DNA of 64,000 bases from Zygnema cylindricum (taxonomy: Eukaryota > Streptophyta > Zygnematophyceae > Zygnematales > Zygnemataceae), in NCBI GenBank assembly GCA_037447655.1, contig JBBHKE010002684.1:233827-297826 (forward strand), read 5' to 3'. The position numbers were made by a program, and so were the translations under genes. Shown in pieces: positions 63,728 to 64,000 of the stretch. Numbering within the stretch: the stretch's first letter is position 1; each line of letters starts with the position of its first letter. Under the pieces are notes generated by a model that did no database searches, was not told where the DNA came from, and saw only the letters and a program-made list of their open reading frames with translations.

Positions 63728-64000
63728 CACCCCTTATTTTCTAGGCTTACTTTAACTTTAGTTTTAGACTAGACTTTTCTTTGCAATAGTTTAACTAGGG
63801 AAAAGACACAGGTTTTGTCATCATATCAGCTAACATTTCCTCATCTGATTTAGATATAAGATTTACAATCTTATTCACAACTTTTTCTTTCACAAAACTC
63901 AATCTTATGTCCCTATGCTTAGCCTTAAAATGATGTTTTGGATTAGCTGCAATTGCAATGGCTGCTTGATTGTCACAAAACACTTCATGCACTCCCTCCT
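63728..64000 (-). pseudogene. Copia H RNase H C-terminus (runs off the window)
   Basis: HEVFCDNQAAIAIAANPKHHFKAKHRDIRLSFVKEKVVNKIV and the tail DEEMLADMMTKPV are open through the window edge. This is the youngest-looking RNase H end here, but only ~65 residues are visible, so its state cannot be judged. Confidence 0.82.

Overview
This window is eukaryotic, repeat-dominated intergenic DNA. I found no host protein-coding gene, rRNA, functional tRNA gene or CRISPR array that I can support. Nearly all of it is built from long terminal repeat (LTR) retrotransposons: at least six Ty1/copia families (called A, B, C, D, E/H-type and F here), one chromodomain-bearing Ty3/gypsy element, and a gag-rich, pol-poor family (G). 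There are also several solo LTRs and one small hAT-type DNA element. Almost all coding regions carry stops and frameshifts, so this is old, nested retrotransposon debris. The copia elements use a primer-binding site that matches the anticodon stem-loop of initiator tRNA-Met (half-tRNA priming, as in Drosophila copia and yeast Ty5) rather than the 3'-end priming of flowering-plant copia. The G-family integrase tail resembles types I associate with algal Ty3/gypsy elements. An alga or other non-angiosperm eukaryote is therefore my best guess, but the host cannot be fixed from this sequence.

Layout. 1-500: tandem and imperfect repeats. 490-6474: a minus-strand G-family element, mostly a very large proline/serine-rich gag with CCHC knuckles joined directly to an integrase C-terminus, bounded by 133-bp direct repeats. 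6475-8931: gene-free AT-rich DNA with palindromes and short duplications. 8932-10706: solo LTR of family A and LTR fragments. 10707-39015: a chromovirus (Ty3/gypsy) swollen by nested insertions. Its 5' LTR is split by copia A (11061-16986). Its gag/protease is separated from its reverse transcriptase by copia B1 (18669-32742), whose integrase is split by a minus-strand copia C (21503-29301). C in turn holds a plus-strand copia C' (from 26565) and a 349-bp hAT MITE (24362-24710). A solo LTR-E (36158-37150) sits between pol and an extra third ORF. 39016-57376: LTR remnant plus a second G-family gag, broken by solo LTR-D (39768-40576) and by a copia F region (41645-56592) that contains a solo LTR-B and a whole copia B2 (45560-51895). 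57377-64000: minus-strand copia D, a copia RNase H fragment, and the 3' end of a further minus-strand copia (H) running out of the window.

The most unusual signal is inside the LTRs. In fourteen LTRs or fragments from several families, at the same relative place and always antisense to the LTR, lies a module made of a tRNA-like segment (recognisable B box/T-arm, weaker A box), then a long hairpin with a conserved loop (AGTGACTACGACAAGTATG), then, in most families, a T-run. Both the T-arm stem and the hairpin stem change by compensatory substitutions between families. This looks like a SINE-like or Pol III-type antisense unit embedded in Ty1/copia LTRs. A second notable feature is the accessory ORF (acidic region plus coiled coil) between pol and the 3' LTR of the chromovirus.
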